Origin: Sphingomonas panacis
Lineage (GTDB): Bacteria; Pseudomonadota; Alphaproteobacteria; Sphingomonadales; Sphingomonadaceae
NCBI RefSeq assembly: GCF_001717955.1
Contig: NZ_CP014168.1
Coordinates: 930,001-994,000 of the forward strand
Length of the DNA: 64,000 bases
Reading direction: 5' to 3'
The notes under the pieces are model-generated. The model had not been told where the DNA came from. It saw only the letters and a list, made by a program, of their open reading frames with translations, and did not search any database. Both the position numbers and the translations under genes were made by a program. Shown one piece after another: positions 62,588-64,000 of this stretch (its first letter is position 1; every line of letters begins with the position of its first letter).

Positions 62588-64000
62588 TCAGTCGCCAAAC
62601 CAGCCGCGCAGCTCCGCCGGCGCGAACAGCACCTGCCACCCGCCCCGCACCTGCACGACGCCACGCGCGCCGAGCCGGGCGAGCACTTCCGCGTCGAGGG
62701 TCGCCGTATCGCCGAGCAGCAGCCGCCCGTCGATCGCCCGCGCGCCACGCACCGCGCCGGCACCGCCGAGCGCGGCGACCAATGCCGGCGGCATCCGCGC
62801 CGGATCGGCGGTGCGCTCCGCCTGTATCGGCGCCGTCGTTACCGGCTTGGCGGGCCGACCGGCGGCGCCGCGAATCTCGACGGCGATCTGGTCCGCCTGC
62901 GGGCCGAGCACGACCTGCAGCGCCTGTGGGGAGGGCCGCACGAAGCCTTTCGCGCCCAGGCGGCGGAGCGCCGCCTCGTCGACCGCCGCCTGATCGTTCA
63001 CGACCAGCCGAAGCCGCGTCGTGCAGGCGCCGATCTCGCGGAGATTGTCGGCACCGCCAAGCGCGGCGAGGAACGTGGCCCCGCGCTCGCTGGCGGCGAT
63101 CGGCGCTCCACTTTCGACAGGTTCGTCCTCACGCCCAGGGGTTTGCAGGTTGAAGCGCACGATGGCGAAGCGGAAGGCGCCATAATAGATCGCCGCATAG
63201 GCCAGCCCGACCGGCAGCAGCATGAGCGGGCGCTGCGCCTTGGGGAAGTTCAGCACATAATCGAACAGCCCCGCCGAAAAGCCGAAGCCGAGGTGCGAAC
63301 CAAGCAGCGCCATCAGCGACATCGCCGCGCCGGTCAGCACCGCATGGAGCGCGAACAGACCGGGCGCGAGGAACATGAAGCTGAACTCGACCGGCTCGGT
63401 GACGCCGGTGAGGAACGACGTCGCCGCCAGACTCAGCAACATGCCGCCGGTCGCCTTGCGGCGTTCCGGTTTGGCGGTGTGGTACATCGCGAGGCACGCC
63501 GCCGGCAGCCCGAACATCATCACCGGGAAGAAGCCGCTCATGAACGCACCCGCGCTCGGATCGCCTGCGAAGAAGCGGCGCAGGTCGCCGGTGACGCCAT
63601 GATAATCTCCCAGCACGAACCAGGCGATGTTGTTGAGAATGTGGTGAAGCCCCGTCACCAGCAGCAGACGGTTGAGCAGCCCATAGACGAACAGGCCGGC
63701 ACTGCCGCTGGCCAGCGCCGCCGTGCTGATCGTGTTGACGGCATGGTCGATCGCCGGGAAGCTCGCGCCGACGATACCGGCAAGCGCAAGGCCGGCCACG
63801 CCGCTGACGATCGGCACGAAACGGCGGCCGCCGAAGAAGGCGAGATATTCGGGTAGGCGGATCGCCGAGAAGCGATTGTAGCCAAGCCCGCCGACAATGC
63901 CGGAGAGGATGCCGAGCGGCACCGAGACGCGGTCGATCTGCGCGCCCCGCCACCCCGCCGTCACCGCCGCCTGCGCGGCCTCCGGCACGCCCGCGAGCGC
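62588..64000 (-). CDS. nagE: PTS N-acetylglucosamine-type permease EIICB (5' end beyond window)
   Basis: The visible 470 residues are the C-terminal part of a PTS sugar permease of the glucose/GlcNAc family: membrane domain with LPEYLAFFGGRRFVPI, TGLHHILNNIAWF and TSFLTGVTEPVEF, close to E. coli NagE, then the linker FNLQTPGRED. The EIIB domain has its phosphorylated Cys in GACTTRLRL. A second EIIB-like repeat at the C-terminus has lost the Cys (GARAIDGRLLL). About the first hundred residues lie outside. It imports and phosphorylates GlcNAc or a similar sugar, using phosphate from EIIA/HPr encoded elsewhere. Confidence 0.88.
   Translation of the reverse strand, partial: ALAGVPEAAQAAVTAGWRGAQIDRVSVPLGILSGIVGGLGYNRFSAIRLPEYLAFFGGRRFVPIVSGVAGLALAGIVGASFPAIDHAVNTISTAALASGSAGLFVYGLLNRLLLVTGLHHILNNIAWFVLGDYHGVTGDLRRFFAGDPSAGAFMSGFFPVMMFGLPAACLAMYHTAKPERRKATGGMLLSLAATSFLTGVTEPVEFSFMFLAPGLFALHAVLTGAAMSLMALLGSHLGFGFSAGLFDYVLNFPKAQRPLMLLPVGLAYAAIYYGAFRFAIVRFNLQTPGREDEPVESGAPIAASERGATFLAALGGADNLREIGACTTRLRLVVNDQAAVDEAALRRLGAKGFVRPSPQALQVVLGPQADQIAVEIRGAAGRPAKPVTTAPIQAERTADPARMPPALVAALGGAGAVRGARAIDGRLLLGDTATLDAEVLARLGARGVVQVRGGWQVLFAPAELRGWFGD

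Noticed and set aside
1..64000. CRISPR array, tRNA or rRNA genes, prophage
   Set aside because: I saw no regularly spaced repeats, no rRNA-like or clover-leaf sequences and no phage structural genes.

Overview
The window looks like chromosomal DNA of a sphingomonad-type alphaproteobacterium. The grounds are several TonB-dependent receptors, a heavy load of CoA-linked catabolic genes (acyl-CoA dehydrogenases, thiolases, short-chain dehydrogenases), strong GC bias, and no rRNA or tRNA genes. Both ends cut through genes. No search or composition calculation could be run, so family names rest on motifs read by eye.

Region A (about 1-11.0 kb, visibly less GC-rich) is a CoA-dependent degradation cluster. 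It holds a truncated acyl-CoA dehydrogenase, an AMACR-like CaiB/BaiF protein, two SDRs, a nitroreductase-family protein, a thiolase, a metallo-beta-lactamase-fold hydrolase, an NTF2-like protein, a long FadE-type dehydrogenase and a saccharopine-dehydrogenase-like oxidoreductase. Its promoters share an AT-rich motif close to ATTAGTTAGTCAATTG. The same motif reappears at 44.3 kb, and weakly at 42.17 kb, in front of a cytochrome P450 and a TonB receptor (region C, 38.8-44.3 kb).

Region B (about 11.6-38.8 kb) starts beside a scar of two fused transposase tails (11.26-11.58 kb). It is a second, GC-rich catabolic island with its own IclR regulator and a different recurring palindrome, ATCRCA-N2-TGYGAT. 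It encodes an exported alkylsulfatase-like enzyme, an iron-type alcohol dehydrogenase, a Baeyer-Villiger-type flavoprotein with an altered fingerprint, an SMP-30 lactonase-like protein, an AhpD-like protein, a paired acyl-CoA dehydrogenase, two CoA ligases of different chemistry, hydratases, a fused FadJ-type enzyme, two thiolases, SDRs (one a tandem fusion), a thioesterase, an MFS transporter and a TonB receptor. A coherent reading is uptake of an alicyclic, possibly sulfated, compound, desulfation and oxidation to a ketone, Baeyer-Villiger ring expansion to a lactone, hydrolysis, CoA activation and beta-oxidation. The substrate is not identifiable from sequence.

Region D (44.5-64 kb) looks more like core genome: a GH13 alpha-glucosidase/GT4 pair, a TerB-like gene split at a perfect 16-bp palindrome, a second IclR regulator, isocitrate lyase (aceA) with a small 57-residue gene downstream and a divergent XRE-family regulator, a secreted lipase-like hydrolase, a PepSY-flavodoxin-reductase fusion divergent from a siderophore-type receptor, and a GH2 glycosidase, GntR regulator and GlcNAc-type PTS permease cut by the window end. 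Isocitrate lyase fits growth on the acetyl-CoA that regions A and B would release.
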